Positions 50,025 through 59,631 of a stretch of DNA of 64,000 bases are shown one piece after another. Position 1 is the first letter of the stretch, and every line of letters starts with the position of its first letter. The stretch covers positions 1-64,000 of the forward strand of contig NZ_BCPT01000002.1 of assembly GCF_001544095.1 (NCBI RefSeq), read 5' to 3'. The position numbers and the translations under genes are program-made. Below the pieces are notes generated by a model. That model had not been told where the DNA came from. It saw only the letters and a program-made list of their open reading frames with translations, and searched no databases. Source of the DNA: Enterococcus casseliflavus NBRC 100478 (GTDB lineage: Bacteria > Bacillota > Bacilli > Lactobacillales > Enterococcaceae).

Positions 50025-50172
50025 TTTAAAATGTTCCTCCTAAAAATGCAGTTTATTTTTTATATTTGATAGGTAGGGAGCCGCAGCTCCCCATCCCTTA
50101 TCATCGATAATATTGTACACGAAACTCAGAAAAAAATATAGCTTTTTACTTAATTTCCTATACTTCCATCAA
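50025..50172 (-). promoter_or_regulatory. fusA-tuf gap with leader hairpin
   Basis: Contains the perfect hairpin GGGAGC-CGCA-GCTCCC (50076-50091) without a T-tract, and on minus a TACAAT/TATTAT region near 50110-50120 that may serve as a tuf -10; no good -35. A separate tuf promoter is plausible but not proved. Confidence 0.35.
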
Positions 50173-52257
50173 TTATTCAGCTTTGCCGCCGTTTTTCTTG
50201 ATGATTTCTTCTTGAACAGATTTAGGTACATCTTCATAGTGATCAAATGTCATCATGAACGTACCGCGACCTTGTGTTGATGAACGAAGTGTTGTTGCGT
50301 AACCGAACATTTCAGCTAATGGCACGATTGCGTTCACGATTTGTGAGTTACCGTGTGCTTCCATTCCTTCTACGCGTCCACGACGAGCAGTTACGTGACC
50401 CATAACATCACCTAAGTAATCTTCTGGTACAGTGATAACTACTTTCATCATTGGTTCAAGAATTACTGGGTTTGCTTTCTTCGCTGCAGCACGTAAAGCC
50501 ATAGAAGCTGCAACACGGAAGGCAGTTTCACTTGAATCGACATCATGGTATGAACCATCATAAAGTTTTGCTTTGATGTCTACTAATGGGTAACCGGCTA
50601 AGACACCGTTCGCCATTGATTCTTCAAGTCCTTTTTCAACTGCTGGGATGTATTCACGAGGAACCACACCACCGACAATCGCGTTTTCGAATTCGAAGCC
50701 TTTACCTTCTTCGTTTGGTGTAAATTCGACCCATACGTGACCGTATTGACCTTTACCACCAGACTGACGTACAAATTTACCTTCCGCTTGTGTTGCTGCA
50801 CGGAATGTTTCACGATAAGAAACTTGAGGCGCACCTACGTTTGCTTCAACTTTAAATTCGCGACGCATACGGTCAACTAAGACGTCCAAGTGAAGTTCTC
50901 CCATACCAGCGATAACAGTTTCGCCTGTTTCAGCGTTTGTTTCCACACGGAATGATGGATCTTCTTCAGCAAGTTTTTGTAAAGCAACCCCCATTTTATC
51001 TTGGTCAGCTTTTGATTTAGGCTCAACAGCGACTTCGATAACTGGTTCTGGGAATTCGATTGATTCAAGGATTACTGGTGATTTTTCATCACATAGTGTA
51101 TCCCCAGTTGTTGTGTCTTTCAAACCAACAGCAGCGGCGATATCGCCTGAGTATACTGTTTGGATTTCAGCACGAGTGTTGGCGTGCATTTGTAGGATAC
51201 GACCGATACGTTCGCGTTTGCCTTTTGAAGCATTCAATACGTATGATCCAGAGTTCAAGATACCTGAATACACACGGAAGAATGTCAAACGACCTACGAA
51301 TGGGTCAGTCATTACTTTAAATGCTAATGAAGCAAATGGTGCTTCATCGTCAGCCGGACGATCAGTTTCTTCGTCTGTTTTAGGATTGATCCCTTTAATC
51401 GCAGGAACATCAAGTGGTGAAGGCAAGTAGTCGATGACTGCATCCAACATCAATTGAACCCCTTTGTTTTTAAAGGCAGATCCGCAAAGAACAGGGAAAA
51501 AGTCAACAGTCAATGTTGCTTGACGAATACCAGCTTTCAATTCTTCTTCAGTGATTTCTTCACCTTCCAAGAATTTCATCATTAGTTCTTCATCAGTATC
51601 AGCAACAGCTTCAATTAATTTTTCGCGCCATTCTTCAGCTAATTCTACGTATTCTTCAGGAATTTCAGTCTCTTGGATTTCAGTTCCTAAGTCATTTGTG
51701 TAGATTTCAGCTTTCATTTTTACTAAGTCGATAATACCAGTAAAGTCATCTTCCGCACCAATTGGTAATTGGATTGGGTGAGCATTTGCTTGTAAACGAT
51801 CATGTAAAGTTGATACAGAGTATAAGAAGTCTGCACCAATTTTGTCCATTTTGTTACAGAATACAACACGCGGTACGCGGTAATCTGTCGCTTGACGCCA
51901 AACTGTTTCTGTTTGAGGTTCTACACCTGATTGTGAGTCCAACACAGTTACAGCACCATCAAGTACACGCAATGAACGTTGCACTTCGATTGTGAAGTCC
52001 ACGTGTCCTGGTGTGTCGATGATATTTACGCGGTTTTCTTTCCATTGCGCAGTTGTCGCAGCAGAAGTGATTGTGATCCCACGTTCTTGTTCTTGTTCCA
52101 TCCAGTCCATTTGAGAAGCACCTTCATGTGTTTCACCAATTTTATGGATTTTACCTGTGTAATAAAGGATACGTTCAGTTGTCGTTGTTTTACCAGCGTC
52201 AACGTGGGCCATGATCCCGATATTACGAGTTTTTTCTAGCGAAAATTCTCTTGCCAT
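50173..52257 (-). CDS. fusA: Elongation factor G
   Basis: A 694-residue translocase GTPase: G1 [10 protein letters not shown] (about 18-27), [16 protein letters not shown], and domains II-V, with P-Y-L-V-type residues of the fusidic-acid pocket region unchanged as far as I can judge by eye. ATG at 52257 (M-A-R-E-F-S-L-E-K) is the usual start; a further upstream ATG overlaps the ribosome site. Confidence 0.97.
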   Translation of the reverse strand: MAREFSLEKTRNIGIMAHVDAGKTTTTERILYYTGKIHKIGETHEGASQMDWMEQEQERGITITSAATTAQWKENRVNIIDTPGHVDFTIEVQRSLRVLDGAVTVLDSQSGVEPQTETVWRQATDYRVPRVVFCNKMDKIGADFLYSVSTLHDRLQANAHPIQLPIGAEDDFTGIIDLVKMKAEIYTNDLGTEIQETEIPEEYVELAEEWREKLIEAVADTDEELMMKFLEGEEITEEELKAGIRQATLTVDFFPVLCGSAFKNKGVQLMLDAVIDYLPSPLDVPAIKGINPKTDEETDRPADDEAPFASLAFKVMTDPFVGRLTFFRVYSGILNSGSYVLNASKGKRERIGRILQMHANTRAEIQTVYSGDIAAAVGLKDTTTGDTLCDEKSPVILESIEFPEPVIEVAVEPKSKADQDKMGVALQKLAEEDPSFRVETNAETGETVIAGMGELHLDVLVDRMRREFKVEANVGAPQVSYRETFRAATQAEGKFVRQSGGKGQYGHVWVEFTPNEEGKGFEFENAIVGGVVPREYIPAVEKGLEESMANGVLAGYPLVDIKAKLYDGSYHDVDSSETAFRVAASMALRAAAKKANPVILEPMMKVVITVPEDYLGDVMGHVTARRGRVEGMEAHGNSQIVNAIVPLAEMFGYATTLRSSTQGRGTFMMTFDHYEDVPKSVQEEIIKKNGGKAE

Positions 52258-52337
52258 TCTAGGTTGTTCCCCTCTCATTCTTACTTAACTTAAGCTAAGG
52301 TTGTCTCAGTACCTTCCAATAAAAAGCAGTGAGGATC

Positions 52338-52808
52338 TTACCAACGATAGTGAGCAAATGCGCGGTTGGCTTCCGCCATTTTGTGTGTGTCTTCGCGTTT
52401 TTTCACAGAAGCACCAGTGTTGTTTGCTGCATCCATGATTTCTTTTGCAAGACGTTCTTCCATTGTGTGTTCGCCACGCAAACGAGCGTAGTTTACCACC
52501 CAACGAAGACCTAGAGTTGTACGACGTTCAGGACGTACTTCTACTGGTACTTGGTAGTTAGAACCACCGACACGGCGAGCTTTAACTTCCAATACAGGCA
52601 TAATGTTTTTCATTGCTTGTTCGAAAACTTCCAATGGATCATTTCCTGTAGATTCTTTGATAATGCCAAAAGCATTGTAGATAATATTTGCAGCAACACC
52701 GCGTTTACCATCAACCATTACACGGTTGATCAAACGAGTTACTAATTTTGAGTTATAAATAGGATCTGGTAAAACATCACGTTTTGCAACAGGACCTTTA
52801 CGAGGCAT
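52338..52808 (-). CDS. rpsG: 30S ribosomal protein S7
   Basis: A 156-residue assembly-initiator of the 30S head; [12 protein letters not shown] and [16 protein letters not shown]. In E. coli it represses the str operon. Standard order rpsL-rpsG-fusA. Confidence 0.98.
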   Translation of the reverse strand: MPRKGPVAKRDVLPDPIYNSKLVTRLINRVMVDGKRGVAANIIYNAFGIIKESTGNDPLEVFEQAMKNIMPVLEVKARRVGGSNYQVPVEVRPERRTTLGLRWVVNYARLRGEHTMEERLAKEIMDAANNTGASVKKREDTHKMAEANRAFAHYRW

Positions 52809-52878
52809 CCGTAACTCCTCCTTCCGAGATATCAGTTCTGATTTAAATAAGATTCATTTGATCTGTTTGTCTTAAAGA

Positions 52879-53292
52879 TTAAGCTTTAGGACGTTTTGTA
52901 CCATATTTAGAACGAGATTGTTTACGATCGTTAACACCGGCAGTATCCAATGCACCACGAACGATATGGTAACGTACCCCTGGTAAGTCTTTTACACGTC
53001 CACCACGTAACAAGACCACGCTGTGTTCTTGTAAGTTGTGTCCGATACCTGGAATATAAGCTGTCACTTCAATCAAGTTTGACAAACGAACACGCGCATA
53101 TTTACGTAGAGCTGAGTTCGGTTTTTTCGGTGTCATAGTTCCCACACGAGTAGCTACCCCACGCTTTTGAGGTGAGTTAACATTCGTTTGAGCTTTCTTG
53201 AAACTGTTATATCCTTTGTTCAATGCTGGTGAATTTGATTTTTCAACCTTGGATTTACGAGGTTTACGTACTAATTGATTAATTGTAGGCAT
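52879..53292 (-). CDS. rpsL: 30S ribosomal protein S12
   Basis: A 137-residue decoding-site protein: [23 protein letters not shown] and [10 protein letters not shown]. The lysines at the two positions linked to streptomycin resistance (P-K-K-P-N and R-V-K-D-L) are the wild-type residues. ATG at 53292; the earlier in-frame start would include AAGGAGG. First gene of the str operon. Confidence 0.97.
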   Translation of the reverse strand: MPTINQLVRKPRKSKVEKSNSPALNKGYNSFKKAQTNVNSPQKRGVATRVGTMTPKKPNSALRKYARVRLSNLIEVTAYIPGIGHNLQEHSVVLLRGGRVKDLPGVRYHIVRGALDTAGVNDRKQSRSKYGTKRPKA

Positions 53293-53455
53293 CCCTAGTT
53301 GTCCTCCTTCCTTGATTCGCTTTATAGTCCCACACATCCAGGTGGTTCTTTTTTTGCGATAAAAAATAATGCATTCTCTGCATTCATATCAACTATGCTT
53401 TGATAGACAGTCAGCACGTCTCCAACGAGAGACCTGTAGATAAAGCACCTTTGAT
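53293..53455 (-). promoter_or_regulatory. str operon leader with attenuator-like hairpin
   Basis: A ~160-base untranslated leader. It contains hairpin GTCTC/GAGAC (53418-53433) and, closer to rpsL, AATGCA/TGCATT (53368-53384) followed on minus by ATTTTTT, resembling a weak intrinsic terminator. It may attenuate or autoregulate the operon. Confidence 0.45.
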
Positions 53456-53484
53456 AGAATATCATGCTTATTCTTACCTGTCAA
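53456..53484 (-). promoter_or_regulatory. str operon sigma-A promoter
   Basis: Perfect TTGACA (53479-53484), 17 bp, TATTCT (53456-53461) on minus. Divergent from rpiA, about 110 bases away. Confidence 0.85.
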
Positions 53485-53530
53485 GTATCCTCCTAAGCTT
53501 TTTTCAAAAGAAATCTGTTACGAAAAAATC

Positions 53531-53559
53531 CGCAAATTTTGCGCTTCTTCCTATATAAT
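53531..53559 (+). promoter_or_regulatory. rpiA promoter region
   Basis: Perfect TATAAT (53554-53559), 37 bases before rpiA. The -35 position is overlapped by the inverted repeat CGCAAA-T-TTTGCG (53531-53543), which may be an operator. The -35 itself is not consensus. Confidence 0.5.
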
Positions 53560-53596
53560 AGAGACAAAGCATTTATTTAAAAAAGGCGGGAAGAAA

Positions 53597-54271
53597 ATGA
53601 ACCTAAAAGAAATGGTCGGCATTGAAGCGGCTAGTTATGTAAAAGATGGCATGGTCGTTGGCTTGGGCACTGGCTCAACAGCCTACTACATGATTGAAGA
53701 ACTGGGTCGACGTGTAAAAGAAGAAGGTCTATCAATCACGGGTGTCCCAACTTCTTGGGCATCGAAAAAACAAGCAGAAGGATTAGGTATCCCGATTCGC
53801 ACCATCGATGAAGTGGACGCTGTGGATCTTACGATCGACGGTGCAGATGAGATCAGCCAGGATTATCATGGCATCAAAGGCGGCGGTGCAGCCCTTTTAT
53901 TCGAAAAGATCGTGGCGTCTAACTCCAAGAAAGTCTTGTGGATCGTTGATGCATCGAAAATGGTCGAAACACTTGGTGCCTTCCCGTTGCCAGTGGAAGT
54001 GATCCCTTATGGCAGCCAACAGCTGCTGCGTCTGTTCGAGAAGAAAAACTACCATCCAAAACTGCGTCTGAATGAAGAAGGCGAACCGTTAAAAACCGAT
54101 TGCAGCAATTACATCATCGATCTTCATTTAGAAACGATCACCGCTCCTACTGAGTTGGCACAGGAATTAGATGCTACAGTGGGCGTGGTTGAACACGGTC
54201 TGTTTTTGGATATGGTCCATACGATCATTGTCGGATTGCCTGAAGGCCCGAGTACCAAGCACGTTAGATAA
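53597..54271 (+). CDS. rpiA: Ribose-5-phosphate isomerase A
   Basis: A 224-residue enzyme interconverting ribose-5-phosphate and ribulose-5-phosphate. G-L-G-T-G-S-T-A near residue 22, D-L-T-I-D-G-A-D-E near 76 and K-G-G-G-A-A-L near 92, with catalytic Asp and Glu. It belongs to pentose metabolism, as does deoB further on. Confidence 0.97.
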   Translation: MNLKEMVGIEAASYVKDGMVVGLGTGSTAYYMIEELGRRVKEEGLSITGVPTSWASKKQAEGLGIPIRTIDEVDAVDLTIDGADEISQDYHGIKGGGAALLFEKIVASNSKKVLWIVDASKMVETLGAFPLPVEVIPYGSQQLLRLFEKKNYHPKLRLNEEGEPLKTDCSNYIIDLHLETITAPTELAQELDATVGVVEHGLFLDMVHTIIVGLPEGPSTKHVR

Positions 54272-54278
54272 AGGAAAC

Positions 54279-54310
54279 AAAAAAGAGGAGCGATAATGCT
54301 TCTCTTTTTT
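54279..54310 (+). terminator. rpiA terminator
   Basis: AAAAAAGAGGAGC (54279-54291) pairs with GCTTCTCTTTTTT (from 54298), six-base loop, then T-tract. The rest of the gap to 54421 is AT-rich, with a weak TATCAT/ATGATA inverted repeat near 54366-54392. Confidence 0.88.
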
Positions 54311-54421
54311 TCGTTTTTTTTCTTCAATCGACTTAATTTTTATTATTTTTTGTGCAAATTACCCTATCATTTAAGAAATAATTATGATACATTCAATAAA
54401 AAGGGAAAGGTAGGAGGGTTT

Positions 54422-55003
54422 ATGAAAATCATAGGCTATGCTCGTTCAACGATCACCGACAACTCAACAAGTGAACAATTAAACAAGCTCGAAGAATTTG
54501 GGTGTCATGAATTTTTCCATGAGACATTTAGCGTGGAAGAAAGTGAAGAAAATCATTCATTGGAGTCAGTGGTGGCACAAATGCAGCCCGGCGACACCTT
54601 AGTCGTTACGGAACTGCATCGTTTAGGGAAAACCACCAGACAGCTGACCGATCTCACTGATCTATTAAAACAGCGAGAGCTTCATCTGGTTTCACTGGCA
54701 GAACAAATCGATACCCGCGGTCCGATGGGACAGGTTTACTTCAATTTAATGGAAGGACTTGCGATCATGGAACGCTCACTCATCAAAGAGCGCACGCTGG
54801 TCGGCTTAAATAAAGCCCGCAAAAAAGGCAAAATTGGCGGTCGTCCAAAAATCGATCCGAAAACGATTAAAAAAATCCGTCAATTGTACTACGAGAAAAA
54901 AGAAACGATTCAATATATTTCTGAAAAATGCGGTGTTTCTGTAGGTACATGCTATAAATACATAAAATTATCCGAAGAAGAATGGAACAAGTTACGTTCA
55001 TAG
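54422..55003 (+). CDS. Serine recombinase (resolvase/invertase) family protein
   Basis: A 193-residue protein of the resolvase family. The N-terminal catalytic-type domain (about 1-135) begins M-K-I-I-G-Y-A-R-S-T, and the family E-R-x-L-I-K-E-R-T helix (117-125) and G-G-R-P-K hinge (139-143) are kept; a C-terminal helix-turn-helix covers about 145-182. By register with gamma-delta resolvase the nucleophile Ser10 is Thr10 with a serine at 9, and D-R-L-G-R is H-R-L-G-K (66-70). It may be inactive, shifted in register, or act as a DNA-binding regulator. GGAGG precedes ATG at 54422. No transposon genes surround it; rpiA and gpmA flank it. Confidence 0.85.
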   Translation: MKIIGYARSTITDNSTSEQLNKLEEFGCHEFFHETFSVEESEENHSLESVVAQMQPGDTLVVTELHRLGKTTRQLTDLTDLLKQRELHLVSLAEQIDTRGPMGQVYFNLMEGLAIMERSLIKERTLVGLNKARKKGKIGGRPKIDPKTIKKIRQLYYEKKETIQYISEKCGVSVGTCYKYIKLSEEEWNKLRS

Positions 55004-55029
55004 TTGTCGACTCCCCCTAGAACAGCATG

Positions 55030-55072
55030 AAACAAAAGCGGTCCTCTTTTTAATGATCCCCTTTTGTTTTTC
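55030..55072 (+). terminator. Terminator after the recombinase-family gene
   Basis: AACAAAAG plus GGTC (55031-55043) pairs with GATCC and CTTTTGTT (to 55068), imperfect, then TT-rich. Moderately good. The rest of the gap to gpmA has only a possible -10 TACAAT near 55138. Confidence 0.65.
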
Positions 55073-55197
55073 CTTAAGAATGGCGTTTTCCCCCAGCTTT
55101 TCCTCCAAAACCATGGAAATTCTTTGAGAAAGAGTGTACAATAAATACGGAATTGAAAATTTCAGAAAAATATCGAATATCTAAAGGAGAGTTTTAC

Positions 55198-55884
55198 ATG
55201 CCAAAATTAGTATTTTCTCGTCATGGACTAAGCGAATGGAACAAATTAAACCAGTTTACCGGTTGGGCTGATGTTGATCTAGCGCCAGAAGGTGTCGAAG
55301 AAGCAATCGAAGGCGGACGTAAAATCAAAGAAGCAGGCATCGAATTTGACGTTGCTTACACATCTGTTTTAACTCGTGCCATCAAAACTTGTAATTACAT
55401 TTTAGAATATTCTGATCAACTTTGGGTACCAACGATCAAATCATGGCGCTTAAACGAACGTCATTACGGTAAATTACAAGGTTTAAATAAAAAAGAAACT
55501 GCTGAAAAATACGGTGACGAACAAGTACACATCTGGCGTCGTTCTTACGATGTTTTACCTCCATTGATGGAAGCTTCAGATGAAGGTTCTGCTGCAAACG
55601 ACCGTCGTTATGCAATGCTTGACCCTCGCGACGTACCTGGTGGAGAAAACTTAAAAGTTACTTTAGAACGTGCATTGCCTTTCTGGCAAGATGAAATCGC
55701 CCCAGCATTAAAAGACGACAAAACTGTCTTAGTTGCGGCTCACGGAAACTCTCTACGTGCATTAGCAAAACATATCGAAGGTATTTCTGACGAAGATATC
55801 ATGGATCTTGAGATCCCAACTGGTCAACCACTTGTTTATGAATTGAACGATGATTTGACTGTTGCGAAAAAATACTACTTATAA
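55198..55884 (+). CDS. gpmA: 2,3-bisphosphoglycerate-dependent phosphoglycerate mutase
   Basis: A 228-residue glycolytic enzyme converting 3- to 2-phosphoglycerate. Catalytic R-H-G with His9, second histidine in V-A-A-H-G-N-S-L-R, and [16 protein letters not shown] at 55198 follows AAAGGAGAG; upstream in-frame triplets are not used. Codon use looks strongly biased, fitting high expression. Monocistronic with a terminator. Confidence 0.97.
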   Translation: MPKLVFSRHGLSEWNKLNQFTGWADVDLAPEGVEEAIEGGRKIKEAGIEFDVAYTSVLTRAIKTCNYILEYSDQLWVPTIKSWRLNERHYGKLQGLNKKETAEKYGDEQVHIWRRSYDVLPPLMEASDEGSAANDRRYAMLDPRDVPGGENLKVTLERALPFWQDEIAPALKDDKTVLVAAHGNSLRALAKHIEGISDEDIMDLEIPTGQPLVYELNDDLTVAKKYYL

Positions 55885-55897
55885 GCCTCGCTTATCG

Positions 55898-55929
55898 CTG
55901 CCCTTTTTTAAAAAAAGGGCAGTTTTTTT
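55898..55929 (+). terminator. gpmA terminator
   Basis: CTGCCCTTTTTT (55898-55909) pairs with AAAAAAAGGGCAG (55910-55922), followed by seven T. Strong. Confidence 0.92.
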
Positions 55930-55986
55930 ATTGGCATTTCCTCCCCCCTCTTTTATAATTGAGGGCGTACTCGAAAGGAGCTTATT

Positions 55987-56634
55987 ATGAAACTAGTCAA
56001 AAATGATACCGTTTTATTTTTAGGTGACAGCATCACAGATTGCGATCGTGATCGCCAAGATCCCCACGATTTAGGACATGGGTTTGCCCGTCTCGTTGCC
56101 GATCAGCTGGCAGAGAAATTCCCCACTGCGGACTTTACCTTTTATAACCGCGGGATCGGCGGCAATAAAGCTGCCGATGTCTTAGCCCGTCTCCAAGAAG
56201 ATTGCCTCCAATTAGCGCCTGACGTCTTGGTCTTTATGATTGGGATCAACGACACGTGGCACAATGCCGGTGGTCCCGATTTTGGTTCAGAAGCTGCGGC
56301 AACGTCCTTTGAGGCAACCTACCGTCAAATTCTGGAACAAGTGACCCAACAGGGGATCACGCGTATTTTCTTGCTGGAACCTTTTGTTTTGCCATATCCT
56401 GAAGATCGCCAAACTTGGCGGATCGATCTTGATCCGAAAATCCAAATCGTTCGTCGCTTAGCTGCCGCCTTTCATTGTCAGTTGCTGCCGCTGGATGGCT
56501 TGTTTGCCGAAGCAGCCGTCGCTAGCTCCCCACAGGCTCTGACAGGCGATGACGGGGTGCACCCCACTCCTGCAGGACACGCCTTGATTGCGAATCAGCT
56601 AATGGCCCGTTTGGCTTTTTCTTCTGAAGGGTAA
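55987..56634 (+). CDS. SGNH/GDSL hydrolase family protein
   Basis: A 215-residue cytoplasmic esterase-type protein: block I F-L-G-D-S-I-T-D near residue 11 (Ser nucleophile), block II glycine in N-R-G-I-G-G-N-K, block III G-I-N-D, block V D-G-V-H-P-T (Asp/His). No signal peptide. Relatives deacetylate sugars or hydrolyse lipids or arylesters; the substrate is unknown. AAAGGAG precedes ATG. It stands between gpmA and a convergent alcohol dehydrogenase gene. Confidence 0.92.
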   Translation: MKLVKNDTVLFLGDSITDCDRDRQDPHDLGHGFARLVADQLAEKFPTADFTFYNRGIGGNKAADVLARLQEDCLQLAPDVLVFMIGINDTWHNAGGPDFGSEAAATSFEATYRQILEQVTQQGITRIFLLEPFVLPYPEDRQTWRIDLDPKIQIVRRLAAAFHCQLLPLDGLFAEAAVASSPQALTGDDGVHPTPAGHALIANQLMARLAFSSEG

Positions 56635-56640
56635 ATAAAC

Positions 56641-56680
56641 AGACCGCTCCGCGACAACCAAGTTGCAGGAACGGTCTTTT
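56641..56680. terminator. Convergent terminator, SGNH gene and alcohol dehydrogenase
   Basis: AGACCG (56641-56646) pairs with CGGTCT (56672-56677), with inner GCGACAA../..TTGC pairing, followed by TTTTTT on plus. On minus the T-tract is weaker (GTTTATTT). Confidence 0.8.
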
Positions 56681-56686
56681 TTATGA

Positions 56687-57874
56687 TTAAAGATAAGTTG
56701 AAGGAGTCAAGGAATCTTGGTAGATTGCAATCACGTCTTCTTCTTGCAGCGGTACATACGCATTTGTTGCAATAGAGCTGAATTGAACTGCTTGAGCCGC
56801 CATTTCAGCAAAATGGGTGTCATCGGCGATCCCTACTTCTGGCAAAGTCATCGGAATATCGCAAGAAGCAAAAAAATCATACAGTTTTTGAATCCCCATT
56901 CGGGCAGCTAATTCTGGCACTGCTTCTTGGACACCAAAGACTTCTCTAGCAAACCGCGCAAATTTCGGCGCCGTTTCTTCATTCAACACATGAAGCATCC
57001 AGCGTGGGGTCAGGATCGCTAAGCCGATGCCATGGGTAATGTCATAAAACGCACTCAACTCATGCTCCATCGCATGACAAGACCAAGCACCACCCTTGCC
57101 ACTTCCAGTCAAACCATTTAAGGCTAAGGTGCTCGCCCACATCAAATTCGCCCGTGCATCATAGTCTGTGGGGTCATTTAATGCGATGGGCAGATTTTTA
57201 ATGACTGCTTTTAGCAATCCTTCTGCTACACCGTCTTGGACATCTGTTCCTTCTGTTTTACTGAAATAATTTTCAATCAGATGGCTCATGATATCCGCTG
57301 AACCGGCAGCCGTTTGATAGCGACTGACACTAAAGGTCGTTGTTGGATCTAAAAAAGATACTTTCGGTAAAAATTCGGGTCCGTGAACACCAAGTTTTTG
57401 TTTCGTTTCTAGATTAGAGATCACCGCGCCGCGATTCATTTCACTGCCAGTAGCCGCAAGGGTCAAGATCGTTACTAATGGAATCGCTGGTCCTTGATAG
57501 CTTCTGGAAAGAACTAAGTCCCAAGGCTCTTGCTCACTGCAAGCCGCCCCAGCGATCACTTTGCTGCAATCAATTACAGAACCGCCGCCAACAGCTAAAA
57601 TGACGTCGATCTTTTCTGAACGACAAAGAGCGGCTCCTTGACGAACGGTTTCGATTCGTGGATTTGGATCGACACCAGTCAATTCAGTGACTTGATTGCC
57701 GTTGGCAGTCAATTGCGCCATGACTGCATCGTACAAACCGTTTTTCTTGATACTGCCGCCACCATAGACTAGCAAGACGTTTTTTCCAAATGTATTCAGT
57801 ACCTCTGGCAGCTCGTTCAGACGGTCTTTCCCAAAACGAATGTCCGTCGTTACATGAAACGTAAAATTATTCAT
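56687..57874 (-). CDS. Iron-type alcohol dehydrogenase family protein
   Basis: A 395-residue group III (iron-dependent) alcohol dehydrogenase, close to the butanol dehydrogenase/YugJ-YugK group: N-terminal Rossmann-like part with Y-G-G-G-S-I-K and V-G-G-G-S-V-I-D-C-S-K; C-terminal metal domain with H-A-M-E-H-E-L-S and I-T-H-G. It reduces an aldehyde with NAD(P)H or the reverse; substrate unknown. AAGGAG precedes ATG. Monocistronic, with its own promoter. Confidence 0.92.
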   Translation of the reverse strand: MNNFTFHVTTDIRFGKDRLNELPEVLNTFGKNVLLVYGGGSIKKNGLYDAVMAQLTANGNQVTELTGVDPNPRIETVRQGAALCRSEKIDVILAVGGGSVIDCSKVIAGAACSEQEPWDLVLSRSYQGPAIPLVTILTLAATGSEMNRGAVISNLETKQKLGVHGPEFLPKVSFLDPTTTFSVSRYQTAAGSADIMSHLIENYFSKTEGTDVQDGVAEGLLKAVIKNLPIALNDPTDYDARANLMWASTLALNGLTGSGKGGAWSCHAMEHELSAFYDITHGIGLAILTPRWMLHVLNEETAPKFARFAREVFGVQEAVPELAARMGIQKLYDFFASCDIPMTLPEVGIADDTHFAEMAAQAVQFSSIATNAYVPLQEEDVIAIYQDSLTPSTYL

Positions 57875-57906
57875 TGTCTCGTCTCCTTTTTACACCTTTT
57901 CTTTTC

Positions 57907-57934
57907 ATTAAACCATTTTCTGGCAAAAGTGCAA
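57907..57934 (-). promoter_or_regulatory. Alcohol dehydrogenase promoter
   Basis: Minus strand TTGCAC (57929-57934), 16 bp, TTTAAT (57907-57912), about 32 bases before the start codon. A TTGGCAAAAAGCCA hairpin lies just upstream. No clear catabolite or redox-repressor site was recognised. Confidence 0.55.
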
Positions 57935-58005
57935 CGCTTCTTCGTGGCTTTTTGCCAACAAAAAAAGATAACACATTCTCGGTTGCATGCAAACCAATAC
58001 GATTT

Positions 58006-58035
58006 GGCTGCTTGCTCTATCAAAAGCAAGCAGCC
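58006..58035. repeat. 10-bp-arm inverted repeat between deoD and the dehydrogenase gene
   Basis: GGCTGCTTGC (58006-58015), ten-base loop, GCAAGCAGCC (58026-58035), perfect arms but no T-tract. It may end or stabilise the deoD transcript. A separate palindrome TTGCATGCAA lies at 57983-57992. Confidence 0.6.
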
Positions 58036-58072
58036 TTCGCATCGTTCATGCACCGATCCTGCGGTATCTTTT

Positions 58073-58777
58073 TTACGCGATCGCTGTTTCTAAGCCAACT
58101 TTGATCATGTCGTTAAATGTCGTTTGTCTTTCTTCTGGCGTTGTTTCTTCTCCAGTGATGATGTGGTCGCTGACGGTACAGATCGCTAAAGTTTGAACGT
58201 GGAATTTCGCCCCTAAATAGTATAAGGCTGCGGCTTCCATCTCAACACCCATCACCCCAAGGTCTGCCAACTGTAACGTTTCCGTCATGTCATCTTTGTA
58301 GAAGGTATCTTCAGATAAGATATTGCCGACGTGGGTCGTAAATCCTGATTCAATCGCTGTATCATAGGCTTTACGCAACAGTGCAAAGTCAGCGATTGGT
58401 GGGAAATGGAAACTTTGGAAGTTTTTTGCTACCATCGATGAACTTGTTGCTGCCGCTTGGGCAATCACAAGATCACGCACGTGGACATCTTTTGAGATGG
58501 CACCACACGTACCGACCCGAATCAATTTCTTCACGCCGTAAGAGTTGATCAATTCATGGGCATAGATACTCGCTGAAGGCATGCCCATGCCGGTTCCTTG
58601 GACAGAGACCCGCTCACCCTTATAAACGCCTGTATAGCCCAACATTCCCCGAACGTTGTTGTAACAGATCGGGTCTTCTAAAAATGTTTCAGCAATATAT
58701 TTTGCCCGCAGTGGATCACCTGGTAACAAGATTTTGTCTGCGATCTCGCCTGCTTTTGCTTCGATATGAACGCTCAT
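58073..58777 (-). CDS. deoD: Purine nucleoside phosphorylase DeoD
   Basis: A 234-residue hexameric (NP-I trimeric-fold family) phosphorylase that splits purine (deoxy)nucleosides into base and (deoxy)ribose-1-phosphate. Starts [28 protein letters not shown] and E-M-E-A-A-A-L-Y, with the catalytic Asp in C-T-V-S-D-H. Last gene of deoB-punA-deoD; 25 bases after punA. Confidence 0.97.
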   Translation of the reverse strand: MSVHIEAKAGEIADKILLPGDPLRAKYIAETFLEDPICYNNVRGMLGYTGVYKGERVSVQGTGMGMPSASIYAHELINSYGVKKLIRVGTCGAISKDVHVRDLVIAQAAATSSSMVAKNFQSFHFPPIADFALLRKAYDTAIESGFTTHVGNILSEDTFYKDDMTETLQLADLGVMGVEMEAAALYYLGAKFHVQTLAICTVSDHIITGEETTPEERQTTFNDMIKVGLETAIA

Positions 58778-58802
58778 TCGTTTTTCTCCTTTGGTCTGCT
58801 TT

Positions 58803-59621
58803 TTATAGTACTGCTAACGTTTCTTTGATCAACGCTTTAAATTCTGCCTTGACCCGTTCCGTCGTTTCCACGACTTCTTCATGATTCAAGCTCGCTTGCA
58901 TACCAGCAGCCAAGTTTGTGATACAAGAAACTCCTAAGACTTTCAAGCCACTGTGAACAGCAACGATCACTTCCGGGACAGTCGACATACCGACAGCATC
59001 GGCGCCGATCGTCCGAGCAAAGCGGATCTCTGCTGGCGTTTCATACGTAGGACCTGAGAAGCCCATATAGACGCCTTCTTTTAAGTGCAATCCTTTTGAT
59101 GCACCAACTTTTTGTGCCGCTTCCCGATAAGGCAAATGGTAGGCTTGGCTCATATCTGGGAAACGTGGACCCATTTCTTCTTCGTTTTCACCAATCAGTG
59201 GGTTGTCCCCCATAAAGTTGATTTGATCGGTGATCAACATCAAGTCTCCCGGCTGGAAGCTTTCGTTTACGCCGCCACAGGCATTGGTCACGACTAAAGA
59301 GTGAGCTTTCAATGCCGCCATCACACGGACGGGGTAAGTAACCGTCTGCATCGAATGGCCTTCATAATAATGGAATCGTCCTTGCATCGCTAAGACTTTT
59401 TTCCCAGCTAATGTTCCATAGACCAATTGTCCTGCATGACCAACCACTGTCGAAACAGGAAAATGCGGAATATCGTTGTAAGGCAACACGATTGGGTTTT
59501 CGATCTCATCGGCTAATTCACCTAAGCCAGATCCTAAAATCAACCCAAATTCCACTTCACCGACGCCGCTTTCTTGAATAAATGCCGTTGTTTCTTGTAA
59601 TTTCTCATGTAACGTTGTCAT
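58803..59621 (-). CDS. punA: Purine nucleoside phosphorylase PunA
   Basis: A 272-residue trimeric purine nucleoside phosphorylase (PNP-I, guanosine/inosine type): [27 protein letters not shown] and G-M-S-T-V-P-E-V. A second enzyme beside DeoD, with different preference (6-oxopurines), so the operon covers both adenine and guanine nucleosides. Follows deoB by ten bases. Confidence 0.96.
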   Translation of the reverse strand: MTTLHEKLQETTAFIQESGVGEVEFGLILGSGLGELADEIENPIVLPYNDIPHFPVSTVVGHAGQLVYGTLAGKKVLAMQGRFHYYEGHSMQTVTYPVRVMAALKAHSLVVTNACGGVNESFQPGDLMLITDQINFMGDNPLIGENEEEMGPRFPDMSQAYHLPYREAAQKVGASKGLHLKEGVYMGFSGPTYETPAEIRFARTIGADAVGMSTVPEVIVAVHSGLKVLGVSCITNLAAGMQASLNHEEVVETTERVKAEFKALIKETLAVL

Positions 59622-59631
59622 TTCATCACCT

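Noticed and set aside
54296-54421. A longer N-terminus for the recombinase-family protein
   Set aside because: The extra 42 residues cover the rpiA terminator and an AT-rich leader; ATG at 54422 has a GGAGG site and matches the family start.
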